DNA of 64,000 bases from Platerodrilus igneus (Eukaryota; Arthropoda; Insecta; Coleoptera; Lycidae), in the NCBI GenBank assembly GCA_036346225.1, contig JARFIW010001215.1, positions 5,780,501-5,844,500 of the forward strand, written 5' to 3'. Both the position numbers and the translations under genes were made by a program. Positions 1 to 13,500 of this stretch are shown piece after piece. The notes below the pieces were generated by a model. It saw only the letters and a program-made list of their open reading frames with translations, was not told the origin of the DNA and searched no databases. The first letter of the stretch is position 1. Each line of letters begins with the position of its first letter.

Positions 1-86
1 TTCAAGCAGTCGGCCGTGTCGGGATTTGAACCCGGGACCTTGGGATCCGTAGTCTTATGCTTACTACATTGATCCACGGCGACGCC
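1..86 (-). mobile_element. tRNA-derived SINE, 5' head only (cut by window edge)
   Basis: Read on the minus strand this is the tRNA-like head of a SINE: it starts GGCGTCGCC, has an A-box-like stretch and a B box close to GGTTCAAATCC (here seen as its complement ggatttgaacc). It is nearly identical to the heads of the copies at 42327-42629 and 56328-56629. The rest of the copy lies outside the window. Confidence 0.85.
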
Positions 87-200
87 TAAGCTACTGCTAC
101 AACAGGAACACCTTAGGTTGTGTCATACTGGACCACAAACAACGCTCTTAAATGTTTGCTTTAAATATTTGCCGTTAGACGGGTTGAATGAAATGAAATA

Positions 201-331
201 GTATATTGTACAACGAGCATGGAATGATGCCCATTTCTCACGAGTATGATAAGTTGCAGCACGAGCTGAAAGCGAGTGCTGCAAATCATACGAGTGAGAA
301 ATGGGCATTCCATGCGTGTTGTACACTATAC
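201..331. repeat. 131-bp near-perfect palindrome (foldback)
   Basis: Left arm about 201-263 and right arm about 269-331 are reverse complements with a few mismatches and a short insertion in the left arm; the centre is only a few bases. Both arms start GTATA.TGTACAAC and contain GCCCATTTCTCAC. Because of this symmetry both strands give similar open frames, which are not genes. It could be a small foldback/MITE or the end structure of the neighbouring recombinase element. No clear target-site duplication was seen. Confidence 0.85.
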
Positions 332-515
332 TTTTCTACGACTGTAGTACGTACTTTTAAATGTGATACCTCTTTTGTTAATATTATAAAATACATGGTA
401 AGTATAGGAGTATACATTTTATTAATATCATAAGTTTATTATCGTTTGTGAATATACATAAATTCAAAGAAAAGTACAAATTTATCATAATAAAAGTAAA
501 TAAATTGATTTAAGT

Positions 516-1649
516 TTAGTTTTTAGATTCATTATTATTAACAATATTAAAGGTTACATTGCAATTATTAAACGTCATTGTAGAAGGTGTTTTCCCAAAA
601 ACTAAATTTTCTTGACGTTGGAAATTCTTGTCTTTGGACGTTGATGGAACATCTGATGTGCTATCAATTGAATTTTGTATTATGTTGCCTACATTCAACT
701 TATTTGTTAAAGAATCGGCTATATAGTTTTCGGCGACTGATGTTGATTTCCAGCTACCGTGATTTTTAAAGATGTTATATCTTCTCCAGCATCTACAAGA
801 ATAGTGGTGGAAGATCTCCGGAAGCAATGACCAGTATATAATTCCGGATTGGGTAGTTTTAAATACGTTGCAATTTGCTTTCCCATAGCACCAAATTTAT
901 TGATACCCACTTTCTGTGTGGTGCATTTTCCTTTCTGATAATTTAAGAAAAAAACTAGGATCGCAAACATTTGATGGATGTAGATTTTAGTATTTTTTTG
1001 TGATTTCATAAAAATTACTCGTTATCGTAAAGCTGCGTATAATTTTTGTTTTTGTGTCGGGAACTGTAACTAATATCGCAGAACCCAATTGCGTGAAATG
1101 AGTAATCTTCATCTGATGTAATTCCTGTCTGCGGCAAGCACCCATAATTCCCACAATTAATGCAGTCTGTAACAATATAAAAATAGCTATAAACACGCAT
1201 TATTCTCCTAAGTTAATATTACATACTTTTGTCAGAAGAAACTGTTGATCCGGAGCCTCAGTAATAAATTTATTTATTTCCTCTGTTGTAAAAATTTTTG
1301 ATTTTTTCGATTTATAACCGCTTGACTTCCGTTTGAGAAACGCTCTTAATTTTCCATACTTTGATATATCTACATTATGATGGAGGGTGAGACTTGTTCT
1401 CAACAGAGAATAATGCGTCCACAATGTCGGAGATTTATACTTATTAGATAATTCATTAAAGTACGCAATTAAAACATTTTCAGAATAAGATGTTGTCTTT
1501 TGATCTCTTCGCCAATCCATAAACGATTTATAAGCAGTCTCATATTTTTTTTGGAAATTTCCGGTAATAAATTTAATGTAGTTGCATTTGCAGCTTCCAC
1601 AATATTTGGAGGCGGTCGGTTCTAGTTCGCTTTCACTATCACTAGCCAT
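516..1649 (-). pseudogene. Crypton-like tyrosine recombinase, broken
   Basis: Minus-strand remains of a tyrosine recombinase of the type carried by insect Crypton-like DNA transposons. The first 149 residues (1649-1200, starting MASDSESELEPTASKYCG) look like the DNA-binding SAM-like core domain. The catalytic domain follows in several frames: box I arginine in CRRQEL (about 1120-1140), the H-x-x-R motif in GHCFRRSS (about 820-840), and the tyrosine nucleophile in VAENYI (about 720-740). The reading frame changes at about 1200, 1010 and 780, so no active protein can be made. Known for the family: strand exchange through a 3'-phosphotyrosine link. The window shows a palindrome just past its 3' end and a hairpin upstream of its start. 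Confidence 0.8.
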
Positions 1650-1990
1650 TTTTTAAAGACTTTGGAAATACTTTAAGATTTTAAACGCTTTCACAGTATG
1701 AAATTATTTATTTGACATTTGTTGGTTTATTATTTGTTTCATAGCCCACCTTTGAAAACTCGGCCGTCATTGGAAATAAGATGCAAGTGTAGGGCTACTT
1801 GATTAATAGAAATATAAGCACAACCGTGCAAATTGAACATTCCCGCACTGGTTGCTTAGCAACTTGCCTAGCAACGAGTGCGGGAATAAAAACCTGTATA
1901 GAATGTAGTAGATTTCTCTATCAAAAACACACCTAAAATAGGCTCGTTCCAAAACAGTCGTAGGAAAAGGATTATTCGTTAATGTTATGC
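1650..1990. other. Non-coding stretch with a 49-bp hairpin
   Basis: No coding region recognised. Positions 1839-1887 form an imperfect stem-loop: left arm 1839-1859 starts ATTCCCGCACT, right arm 1868-1887 ends AGTGCGGGAAT, loop about 8 bases. It lies about 190 bases upstream of the recombinase start, so the recombinase remnant has palindromes on both sides. Confidence 0.55.
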
Positions 1991-1994
1991 TTGC

Positions 1995-3068
1995 TTTTGG
2001 TATAGTGCACAAACCGCATCCCAGTTAATGTCTGAACTCCCCAAGGAAAGGCTTTTACCAACTTCTCCCTTTACTAACGTCGGAGTTGATTTTGCAGGTC
2101 CTTTTCCCATTAAAACCTCCAAGCTCCGTAAGGCATCTAGCGCCAAAGGTTACATTACCATATTTGTATGTATGGTAACCCACACTGTTCACATCGAACT
2201 TTTTACAAGCTTTACTATAGATGGCTTTCTCTTTGCTTTAAAGCAATTTATCGGTAGAAGAGAAAACTGAAAACAATGTACAGTGACAACGTAACCAATT
2301 TTCTAGACGTCTCAAACCAGCTAAAGGAACTCCATGAATTTCTCAAACACAAAATTACAACGAAATCTATACTCAATTTATTATCCTCGTCCGAAATTCA
2401 ATAGTAGTTTATTTCACCATATGTACTCCACCATGGTGGTATATGAGAGCAGCTATCATACCACCTGGTGAGATTCGTTGGATCCGCTAATTTCACTTTT
2501 GAGGAGTTCAGCATAATACTCACACAAATAGAAGCGGTACTAATCTCGCGCCCGCCCTGTACTATGAGTAGCAACCCCACTGATTTTACCTCTCTTACTC
2601 CAGGGCATGTCCTGATTGGTCGCCCCTTCATCGCATTTTCCAAACCTACAGTTACTTCCATTCCAGAAAATAGACTATCTCTCTGGCAAAGATGTAGCCA
2701 AATACAAGAGATATTCTGCTAAAGGTGGAAAGTGGACTACTTGATTACAAAACAGACCCAAGTGGACTTTTCCATCTCAAAATTTTAAAATCAATGATGT
2801 AGTTTTAGTAAGGGACGATAATACCCCTCCTTGATATTGGCCGATAGCAAGTGTCGTTGATATGTATCCTGGTAAGGATAATAGAGTGTGTTGTTAAAGT
2901 GCTAACTAGGGATGGAGCTTTCACTTGGTCCATACGCAAATTATGTTTACTACAAGATAGCGAGTAAAAAAAAGGGTTTCTTTATATTATAGTAAGTAAT
3001 TTCTCTGTTTACTTTGTTATTGTTATTAAGTAATTTTATTGTTGAAGCTATCCCTTCAACGGGGGGAG
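1995..3068 (+). pseudogene. BEL/Pao retrotransposon: integrase end of pol
   Basis: The translation from about 1995 reads through SQLMSELPKERL and VDFAGPFPIKTS, then YITIFVCMVTHTVHIEL, which is the integrase core of BEL/Pao elements. After a frameshift near 2270 it continues with YSDNVTNF, then SPPWW, then TDFTSLTPGHVLIG, and finally the C-terminal domain with VVLVRDDNTPP and RDGAFTW. Several stops and frameshifts show it is dead. Gag, protease and reverse transcriptase are absent, so this is the 3' end of an element. It runs directly into a polypurine tract and an LTR. Confidence 0.85.
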
Positions 3069-3345
3069 TTTGTTGTAAATACGTCTTAGGATTTAACTAA
3101 GAACTAAAAATGTATACCCATAACTAGTTAATGTATTTGTAGATCCTATAGTGTGCTATGTATTCATGTTTTTAATATATGTCAAAAAAAATCATCAATA
3201 ATTTGCTGTCTGATTAATACTCTTATGAACTAATAATATATAACGTTGAACCAATTATGAAGGGTCATTAAATTTAAAAATAATTTTGTGCGCTACTGTG
3301 GCAATAGACAGTTTGGTTCTACTACAGAGTTGGTCTTAATACAAA
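3059..3345 (+). mobile_element. BEL/Pao polypurine tract and 3' LTR (end approximate)
   Basis: The purine-rich run ACGGGGGGAG at 3059-3069 is followed by TGTTGTAAATAC at 3071, the expected arrangement for a 3' LTR start. The end is placed near 3345 from a stretch (CTACTACAGAGTTGGTC) of the kind seen near BEL LTR ends; this boundary is inferred. Confidence 0.5.
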
Positions 3346-3364
3346 AACCAGATTTTAACTAAAA

Positions 3365-3840
3365 TTAAACCATTATTTATTTATTTATTTATTTCATACC
3401 ATCAGCAACAGCCAATTATAGGTATAAATATTCAATAAAACACATTTATCATACAAGTCCTAGCAACTAATAACAGAATTTGTTCTATGAACACCAGTCA
3501 ACCGTTTTCAAATGTAGTGTTTTGTATACCGCGAACACAGCATCTTTATCAAGGGGGCAGTATAATACCAGGAACGAGAACCATTTAGTTATTCCATCTC
3601 ATCGCACTGAAATGTACCATTCCTCCTTTCATATATCTTGTTCAATCCTATGAAACTCCATACCAACAAATATCAGAATATTGTCGTCGTTCATTAAGTT
3701 TCAGAAAGCATATCGGGAGTATCTACTTGCACGCTATTAGATTTGGGGCACGAGGAAAATAGGGCCAGGTGTGTCTGAGTGTATGTGTGGGCGAGAGTGA
3801 GTGTGTTCTGTTTGATTTATTTAATTTACTATTTTGTAAT
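3365..3840 (-). mobile_element. Probable LINE 3' end (minus strand)
   Basis: A run of ATTT repeats at 3372-3392 reads on the minus strand as an (AAAT)n tail preceded by GGTATG, as at the 3' end of a non-LTR retrotransposon; the plus-strand LINE at 19.5-26.5 kb ends in the same kind of tail. The sequence to about 3840 has no intact frame, so family and 5' limit are uncertain. Confidence 0.35.
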
Positions 3841-4434
3841 TTTTTTATTTTTTGGTGTGTAAAGGGGCGACCTTAGTTAAGTGTAACAGTGGGCTCAATA
3901 GCCTAAACTTCACTAGGTTCGCCTCTATTTGCATATATAATAAAGACGTTGTAATAAAAAAACAATATTGTACACCAAATGCTGTAGTGACAGTTAAAGT
4001 TGTTCCCTTATGCCCTCGCTCTATTTTGATCATTGTCCATTCACGTCAATGAAAATTGTACAGTTCAATCGTGTTGGTGAAGAATTAAGAAAGTAGTATT
4101 GTTGTACAACATGCTACATTTTGGGATGGCTATTTTACAGTCACCTAAAGGACAAAGTGACTCTGCTGAATAGTGATGACTACACTGAACAATTGGGTGA
4201 GAATGTTCCTTTTTTTTGTATTTACATTATGTTTGGAACATTGTGCATTTAAAGAGTAACAGCATCTAAGATGCTACACTTAAAAGCCTAATGTAACGCT
4301 TAAGTAAGGTTAAAAATCCAATTAGTTTCTAAAAAATAACTTAACAATAGCATTCTATCGTTTTACATAATTGAAATGTTATGTTCAAGCATGTTAAGTA
4401 ATAGCAACTTAAACAAGCATTATATATATTTTAG
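3841..4434. other. Intron sequence, nothing recognised
   Basis: AT-rich sequence immediately upstream of the first visible transporter exon. No exon encoding the N-terminal transporter helices was found here; short open frames show no recognisable domains. Confidence 0.5.
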
Positions 4435-4578
4435 GACTACTGACAAATTGGTTACTATGGCATTATTCTTGTCGCAAAGTAGGTTTATTTGGAGCGATTA
4501 TATACTGCATAGGAAGCGTCAGCACCATTTTTGCTACTTCAATGTTACAGTTAATATTTACTTTTTCTGTAATTCAGG
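4435..4578 (+). CDS. Transporter exon A (TM2-3)
   Basis: Acceptor AG at 4433-4434 and donor GT at 4579-4580. It enters with the last two bases of a glycine codon and encodes LLTNWLLWHYSCRKVG then a membrane helix ending FSVIQ. The conserved basic loop between helices 2 and 3 of MFS proteins is seen as SCRKVG. Confidence 0.8.
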
Positions 4579-7500
4579 GTAAAATTAACAAGTACACTGT
4601 AATTAAAACTTGATTAAACCTAACATTGCAGGTTTGGGCTTTGGGTTGATGCTGACTTCTAGTTTTACAGCTTTTAATTTATACTTCGATAAGAAAAAGA
4701 CCGTTGTGATGAATGCTGCACAAAATGCGTTGGGGTTTGGTCCTTGTTTTGTGCCGTTGGTACTACAGTATCTCATGGGTAAATTTGGATTTCGAGGAAC
4801 TGTTGCTATTCTAGCAGCTATTGGTTTACATACGATTCCAGCAATGATCTGCTTACATCCGGTTAAATGGCATTTAAAAAAGCATTGCTTACCTATAGAA
4901 AATGGGGCTGTCAGTGGTAAGTATGCTTGAAATGCCGTCTAAAGCTATGTGACTTCGCGTGTTGTAAGTGCTTTACGAATAAGTATCATAAAAATGCAAA
5001 CGTTGACTGCAAAAAATTGCAGAGACCATTGTGGAACAAAATTAGTTAGAGGGATCAAAGAAACTGATTTTAAAAGGTAATTTATAATTTTGAAATATCT
5101 AGTGACAATGGGACGTTTCAATAATTTTGTTTTTGTTTTGTAAAGTAGAATATTATCCGACCTACTCGATTATGCAATGAAATATTAGAAGACGCAACGT
5201 GAACACGTGATGCTGTTAGTTCAAAGGGTCTATACTATAATGATATGTAATATCTTCGGCTCCAGCGTGTGGTACCATCTCGAGGTGTGTTTTACAAATC
5301 ACAAACTGTACCTTCACAATTGTTTATTACTCCATCACCCCTAATGTTAGTTGGTCACGGAACAAATTAAATATTTAATGCTAATAGGGCTATTACTAAA
5401 AAAAATATGTTACACTTAATTTTTAATATTTCTTGAAAGTTTAAAGGATTTTTGGAGGTTTTTAATTTCTTGTGAAATTTTTACCCTTTATCTCTTAACG
5501 TTAGGAAACCACTTCCAAAAATATTTCATTTATATAATATATTAAACATTAGAATCTGAGGGCATTCAAGATCAAATGGTGTCAACACATCATCCCTTAA
5601 AAGTGCAAACCATGCCAAAAATGTTCTAAACATGTGCCACATAATGCCTTAAAATTTCTAAGACCTACATTGTATTTCTAGCAGAAGCTTTATTCTAAGA
5701 GCAACACTTCGCCCTCCACAGTTACGCACCAAAAGCGCTTCACAAATTATTTTAGTAATAATTATTGCAAGGATTTTTTGTATAAATTTAGTGTACTACA
5801 CATATTTGTGTAATATTTAAAAAATCTGTCATGTGAATTATGTTCGAGGCTTTCAGAAATAGCTACATTATCATGTATTCTTGTATTATGGACGATTCTC
5901 ATGGTTTGCGATAGACCTATGTCGCTCTCTCACTCGGAACACGCAACGAAGAGACTGTGGTTTACAAGGTGTGAGGAAAGCAGCCACCATGATGGATTCT
6001 TGAATTAACCAGCTATATTGATCAACGTGCGCGGAGCGCATTATAAAATATAGTGCAGTGTTTACCTGTTAATACATACATATCCTGTTACCGTTATTAT
6101 CTGTATTCCTTGTTTAATATTGTAAGAAGTGGAAATCACCTCCATTACACTGAATTTGAACCGGAGAGGTCACGTGTAACCCACGCTCCGTACTCCCCTG
6201 AGATAAAACAACAATTATTGGTTAACCAGCTTGCCACTATGCAATTTATAAGTAAGCGAATTATAAGTTAATTTACATTGTAAATTTGGAAAATAAATTA
6301 TTTTGCTTTGTAAATTCTGGAAACCTAGCATGGCCTATACGCGGGCACGCGATTAATTACAGTACCTTTATCTTTATTTGTACTATAACAATGGTGCCAA
6401 ATTTCGTGGTTCTACTATTTATAATGCACTAATTATGTATCTAATTAAGGTTTAAATTTTTCAAATATAAAAATATAATTTTTTTAAAATTAAATTGGTT
6501 TGAAACTAAATTTTAATATTACATTACATATGATTTTAATTGGTTAGATACCACACCAGCTTTAAAATGGAGGTTTTGACTATTGTTTTGATTAAATACT
6601 TTTAATTTATAACTTTCAACCTAGCAAAGAGATTTTGTGTATTAACTTAACCACCCTTTCTAGAAAATTCCACCTTTTAGTGCTTTAGTCATCTACGTTT
6701 TTGTTTTTTGTGTAAAATTGCTTAAAAGTGAATTGTATTGTTTCGAAAGCAAGGTCAATGAATTATAAAAATATTTTAATTAATGGGTAAGTAATTTTCT
6801 TAGTATTTTAATATAAGCTCTCTATACTTAAAATATCTAAAAATAATAGCTCAATCTTAAAAACAAAAAGGCTAATCAAAATTTGTTAAAATATACTATA
6901 ACCTAACCTTTATCTAGAGTTTGTAAGGTATTTTAACTTAAAGAAGCTTTGTCTAATTAATCTTTTAGTAGCGTAATTATTTTTATAAATTTGTTCAATC
7001 ACTAAATAAGTGTCTGATATTGCTTTTTATATAAAAAAGAAACGTTTTTACCTTCATTTTCAAAGTATAGAGGTTTCTAATGAAATATCTGTATGACTTT
7101 TACTTGTACCTTTCTGTGTCTAATGTTGTCCTGCATATCACTTTAAAAATTATGAATAACTTACATGTAAAGATAGATGAAATTAGCTTTCAGCTTTTGA
7201 AATTGAATATGAAACCAACTGATTTTTTATTTTATATAACTCAAAAGTTTGCTGTAAAATTACTTTCTAAATTTATCTTATGCAATTGCTTCAATAATTT
7301 ATAAATTACAAGATGCTGATGGCAAATCTTAAGGACTGTTGCATATCAAAGACCTATAACCTTTTTCTTTTATTCCTAACAAGTAGCAACCACTACTACC
7401 TTTCTGTCTACCTTTTCTGAATATATGTTGTCTTCTCTACCGTTACCTATATTGAATTTCTATTCTTCCTCTTTATCTTGTGGAATATAGATATACCTTA

Positions 7501-10500
7501 TCCTTAATCTCTGAATGATTTCCTTCTCGTTTCCCTGATACCTTATTTTATAGGGACACTCTTTACCCTCTACCCTTTTTCTAGGAGCTTATCTTAAAAC
7601 AACTTTTCATATCCCTCTAACTCCGTTTTAGCCTTATTATTTTCTCCGTTGGACCTGTCTTTGTCCCGAGACAACCGTCCATCACATAAGAGTGGTTTTC
7701 CCCTATTCCGGACTGCTGCCTACGTTTTGACTGGTTAAGCAATGCTTTACTATCCATCTTTCTTCTATCTCTTGTGCTAAATGCGAATCCTTCTTCTTCT
7801 TCTGTATGGTTGCTATAAAGTTTCAAACATCCCACATCTCTCTTTTACCTTTTCTATTTTTTTTTCTATTTTCTTCCTGTACTTTTTAAGTATTTGCATA
7901 GTTTAGATGATTGCTACCTCAATACATTGGGCCGTGGGTGTGGGGATTTTCTGCCTGACTTTGTATCAGTGCTGTCTTCTGCTGGGCTATGCGCTAAAGT
8001 CGTCAACACTGTAATTTGTTATCAATTTGGTCTGCGGGCTTATCCTCTCTTAATCAACGTATGGCTGCAAGGTCTGCATCCACATTTCTACATGATCCTT
8101 CATGCCGCCGCACAGAACCTCTATTTCTGAATGGCATAAGAAAAATCGGTTTTTAGGATCTTACTAGATCACTACTTCCTTGGGAGTTCTTTTATGATAT
8201 CTATATACATAGGAGCCGCGTTGTGCCTTGCCAAGGGTAATGCCTTCGAACCGTCTTCTTTGAGATCTTATCTCATCTAATTGGTATTCAAACGAAAAAT
8301 GGTTATGTATTTACCTTTCTCTTTAAAAATATCTTTGAGATCTTGCCCTAACTAACTGATGCAAATTATAAGTTATTTATGTATCCTTCTCTTGGAGAAC
8401 ATCTTTGAAAGTTATCTTATTTAATTGCTGTTTCAAACCTTTGGTATTTACGATTAAAGACAGGAATTATTAAATAACTGAAAACAGTCTAACCTACCAT
8501 TTAACTTTGTATTTTTGTAGAGTATGAATAAAAAATGTATCGTTAACGTAGCATCACTGGCCAATTTGTTAACGTAAAATTTTGCTGCAAGATATTTTGT
8601 TTTTACGTGTTTGTAATTTGTTTTGAGTTAAAAGAATATTTTAAATGTATTTGAAAAGCTTTTATGCATTTATATACAATGTAAAAATAAAATTAATCTT
8701 GTATTTAGCTCTTTATAGGGAAACTAAGTATTAGCTTTAAATGTTAAGTTTAATACTCTTAACTAATTTTGTGCGGTCGTTGCGGTGGCAAACAAGACTG
8801 TTGCGTGACTAGATGATGTAGCTTGATGATTTGGTTGCTACTGATTGCGTTTGCTGATTTCGTAAAGATTGTTACGGTTTAAAAACGAAAAAGCACCTAA
8901 AGACATTATAAGAGTATAAGTGTTCCGTAGATATAAACTCCTGTACAAAGAGGCCCTTTTTCTTTTTTTGTTTTTTGTTTTGAGGCTTTGTCGCGATTGT
9001 TAGGTGTCAAATTATTTTAGTAATAATCATTGTAGGGGGATTTTTTTATATAATTATGTTAGGGGTATTACACATGTTTGTGTTATAGTTAGAAAAAAGA
9101 TTGTGTAAATTATCTTTGGGGTTTTTAGAAATAGGTTTATTATTATGTATTCTTGTTGTGAGGGCGGTTGTTACAGTTTGTAATAGACACATGTCACCTT
9201 CCCGGTCAATCAAATTACGCAACGAAAAGGTTATAGTTTAAAAGTTGCGGGAAATGCAACTACCATGCTGGATACTTGAATGAACCAGCTATCTGGATCG
9301 ACGTGTACGGGAACGCATTATAAAATGTAGTGGAGTGTTTACCTGTTGAGTCCCATTTATCCTGTCGCCGTTATTATCTGTATTCCTTATTTAATGTAAG
9401 AAGTGACAATCAACTCAATTACTCTAGATTTGAACCAGAGACACCACGTGTAACCCACGCTTCATACCCCGAGATAAAACAACAATTATTAATTAACCAG
9501 CTTGCTACTATGGAATTTAGAGATAAGCGAATTATTAGTTAATTTACGTTGTAAATTTGGAAAGTAAATTATTTTTTTCACGACTCTCCAGTAATGCACT
9601 TCTTATTCATCTACGAAGGGGTCAATAATATTACACATTTTCTGTAAGTATATGAATCCTTAATTCAACACCATTAACTAATCAGGAACATCTAGGTCAT
9701 GTGTTATGATCTTAATCCAACTCCTCTGACCAATCAATACAAACCTCTACTTTCATAATCCACGAGGTAGAACTTTTGTATTACGCGAAGGAGGCGGTTA
9801 CACTTTGACAAATAAATTTTTGCTAGTCAGTGTCTGTAATATTGGTCTAAACGTTTAGAAAATAAATATCTGATAACCAACATTTATCTAGTCGTGGGAA
9901 AGTATAATACTTCACTCGCGAGTTATGGCTATTACTCATTTAGATTTCCCTACTCGCCTTATTGGACTCGCGGTGCAAACCTTCCTAATGAGTAATTGCT
10001 ATGGCCCGTTGAATAATATAATATTGCTTTGATTGTAAATTCTGTAAAACCTAGTACGCGCTCTATGCAAACACGCGATTAACTATAGTACCGCTATAAC
10101 ATGTTTGTCATAATATTTCTCTTTCAAAACTATAATCTTACGTTTATTTGATGTACCAACTTAATTGTAAATGTTATTTCTACTGAATGTGTATAATAGG
10201 TGCGAACTAGTGACGACAAGAGGCTATATCTTATGGTTAGGACTATACCTTTAGGAAAATAATGTTAAGGAGGTTATTAGAGAAGCATTTACCCTCGTAA
10301 ACACTCATATAAAATTTTTCTATTGTCATTTTTTAGCTGTGTTTAAGTGCAACTGTCCAATCTGTTTATACTTACTCTAAAATCAGATTTGTTGTGCCTT
10401 ATTTGGCAACACAACGAATTAATTTTAGTATATAATTATCGTTGAAGATTTTGTTTTACAATTAAGAAAGTGATTACGCATCATAAATGTGGTTTTGAGT

Positions 10501-13500
10501 TCCCAGCATTATTAGGAGAATACTTTATAATTTATTATTGTATATTGCGACATAGACGTGTTCTCACGCTTCGAAGTGATGTGCGCCATTATTTCAACCA
10601 ATGGTAATGTGTGACAATAGGTGAGGTGTTTACAAGTTGGTGGAAACAAGCGCCATAATTTCAAACTACTCTAGATTACCGTAGCTGATGTTGAAGTGAC
10701 AAGATTATCAACGAACTTAACTGAAGATGAGTGTTTAAAGAGACTATTTAATTGGTTTTTGCAGCAGATTGGATAGATTGATAGAGCTTTGTTTACATCT
10801 TTATTACTCCTTTCTATTAGTGTACACAAATAATAAAACAAAACTCCACCCCTGGTACGCCTAACCTATATTAACAAACAATTATCATACTAAATAATCA
10901 ACAGAAGTCGAAACAAACACTAAGATATAGCCCTACATTGACCAAATATACGTGGGACAATTTAAATGTATTAATGAACGATAGCCAACTCATTAAATTT
11001 CAAAATACTATTTCGCCTCTACAATACTGAGCTATTATGTATGAAGAATTATGTTTCTACTATCCGGTTTAAATAAGCGTGCACCAACGTAATCGTTCTT
11101 TTCAATAATAGCAGTCTTTATTACGATCAGTCACAATTATCAAATATCAGCATGTAATGTTTGTAAAATGCAAAATAAATTTAACAACTTACAGCTATAT
11201 TTAGGTATTCTCTCCAAACGCTATGTCGAGTTCCAGTGCAGAAAATTGTTGCGATGACTTAAATTTTCCTACTTGATGTGGAATGAAAGCTGTCACATGT
11301 CACTTTCACGTTATTAATCCCGCTAATCCTTTATCCGTGCTAAGGCTTGCGTTTGAACACCTGTTCATACTCAGTTCCAACTTTTACTATCGCAATCGTT
11401 TACGCACTTTGCAATCTCATCCCGCACGGCAACAATTGCATGTTATTGGACTCTACTAAAGATGCTCTGACGCGTTATGATACGATCTAATCCTCCTACT
11501 ATTGTCTGGGGGTTTTATAAGTAATAATTCTTCGTGAGTAATCCCCGTTTTCTTCGTTCTCAGGGTTTAACGACTTAAACTGCCTTAAAGTCGAGGTCAA
11601 GGGTATTTAGATGGAACGAACGGTTATGTGTTCCTGCAGTTTCTATTTAGTATCGACAGCTGCACCATTTATTGGTTACTACGGCTTAAGTTTTATAGGT
11701 ACCGTCTATTCGAGTAATTTACAATGATTTAAGATTGTGTGAATGTTTACGACTACACTTTTTAGGCCGGTTCTTAACCGAAAATCTGTACATTTTTATA
11801 ATTTAATATGCAGAATGTCCCGGTTTTTATTGCTACTTGTAAAAGAAGTATTAAACGCTTTACCATTTATATCTTATTTAAATGTTATAATAAGGCGAGC
11901 ATTTTTCACATAAATACACCTACGTTCAGATGAGAAGTAAAATGTAGGTCCAGTGTGCGAGTGTTGTCACGCATGTTAAAGATTTCTACCTTCCTTGGCA
12001 AAATTCAAAATAAAAAAACCGCTTTCTGGTCAATGTAGTAGCTTTGGATGGAGCAGTGGAAAATCAAATATAGGGGTAGTTCTGTCGGGAAGTCCCAGAC
12101 TGCTGAGGCTTCTGTAACGAAACTACGTTTGCACACTTCCAATTGGTAGGAAAATGTCACAGACGTAATGTAGTGTTGGGTATTGCCATTACCATTGCCT
12201 TCGTGCTAACCGAAAGTGATTTGATGGTATTGGCAGGGATAACGTTCGATCCAGGCGCCTTTCTGGTCTTTACTTTTCTGATGAGGTCGTGCAGCTCCCG
12301 TGGGGTCACGTGAGGTAGATGTTCGTCATCCTCATCTTTCATACTTGTCCTAATGTTCCTGTTGACAACTGTTACGAAATCGTACTTAAGGTTGAACTGC
12401 CGCTTCACGTTGTCCAAAAACAGTTCAGTCTTGTACACTTCGGTGTAGGCTGTTCAATTCTCACCATGGATTGGGCGCATTAGTATCAAGTTCCTCTTGA
12501 CTATCCTCCAGAGCGAGTGGTCATCTTCTTTGAAGGACTCGATCTTCTGTTTCTACATCTCGTTACGGTGTTCCTACAAGGAAGTGCTTACCTGGATCTT
12601 CAGTTTGTTGTAGGTATTGTGGTCTAAGGGGTACCAAGATCGTTGGTAGGTCCTCCTGGCACACTTCTTCCCCTCTTTGATGTTATGTGGAACCAGCCGG
12701 TGTTGGCATTCTTCCATAATTGTCTTGGTCGTCGTCTCCAAGAATGTCCGGAACGTCCTTGTTAGTAGTTCCATTGAGGCGTCCACTGCATCCGCTGTGG
12801 TGATTGGTGGGATCCGTGACATCTCCTACTGTAGGGTGGTCCATGAATGCAAGTCAGCAGTAGTCTTCTTAGGTTTTTCTTCTTCCATGGTAAAACCTAC
12901 GCCTACACTCAACAGCACGGAGTTGTGGTGCGAGTCTAGTTTGTTGACTGCAGTGAGCTGGAACGGTAGCGCTAAGTCCTTGATGATGGCGATATTCACC
13001 ACGCCGGATCGTTCGGTTTGATGGCTGTGGTGGGTGAATTGCTCTAGCGTTTAACGCTCCGCTTATACGTGTTGTTTGTATTGTAAATTCGGACGTTTCT
13101 ATTTTGTATTCAAAGGGCGTCGGTTGAGTCCATTGTGTTTGAAGGGTGTTTTAAACTTGCATAAAATTTATTTGCATGTTCCGTGCTTATTAGGCAGTTA
13201 GTTAGAAATATAGTTGATTGCATACTCGTAGAGTTTACTACATGCATTGTTGCTGTAGAGTATACAATTTTCAAACTTTCACATGCACTTACCTAGGAAG
13301 GTTTTTGAATTGCCTGCCTAATAAAAGCCGTTGAACGCCAACCTACCTGATTTCAGTCTCGCCGAAGATTGTGCTCTAAGGGACCATTTAAATGTTTTTT
13401 GTTACAGATTGGAGGTTGATAGCCCCTTTGTTTACACTTTTATTACTCCTTTCTTTAGTATACACAAATAATAAAACAAAACTCCACATCTGGTACACCT

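Noticed and set aside
123..433. Overlapping opposite frames with similar sequence (MYNxHGM...)
   Set aside because: They come from the two arms of the palindrome at 201-331 read on opposite strands.
7080..7304. 74-residue hydrophobic frame
   Set aside because: AT-rich composition yields Phe/Leu/Asn-rich frames by chance; no homology or context.
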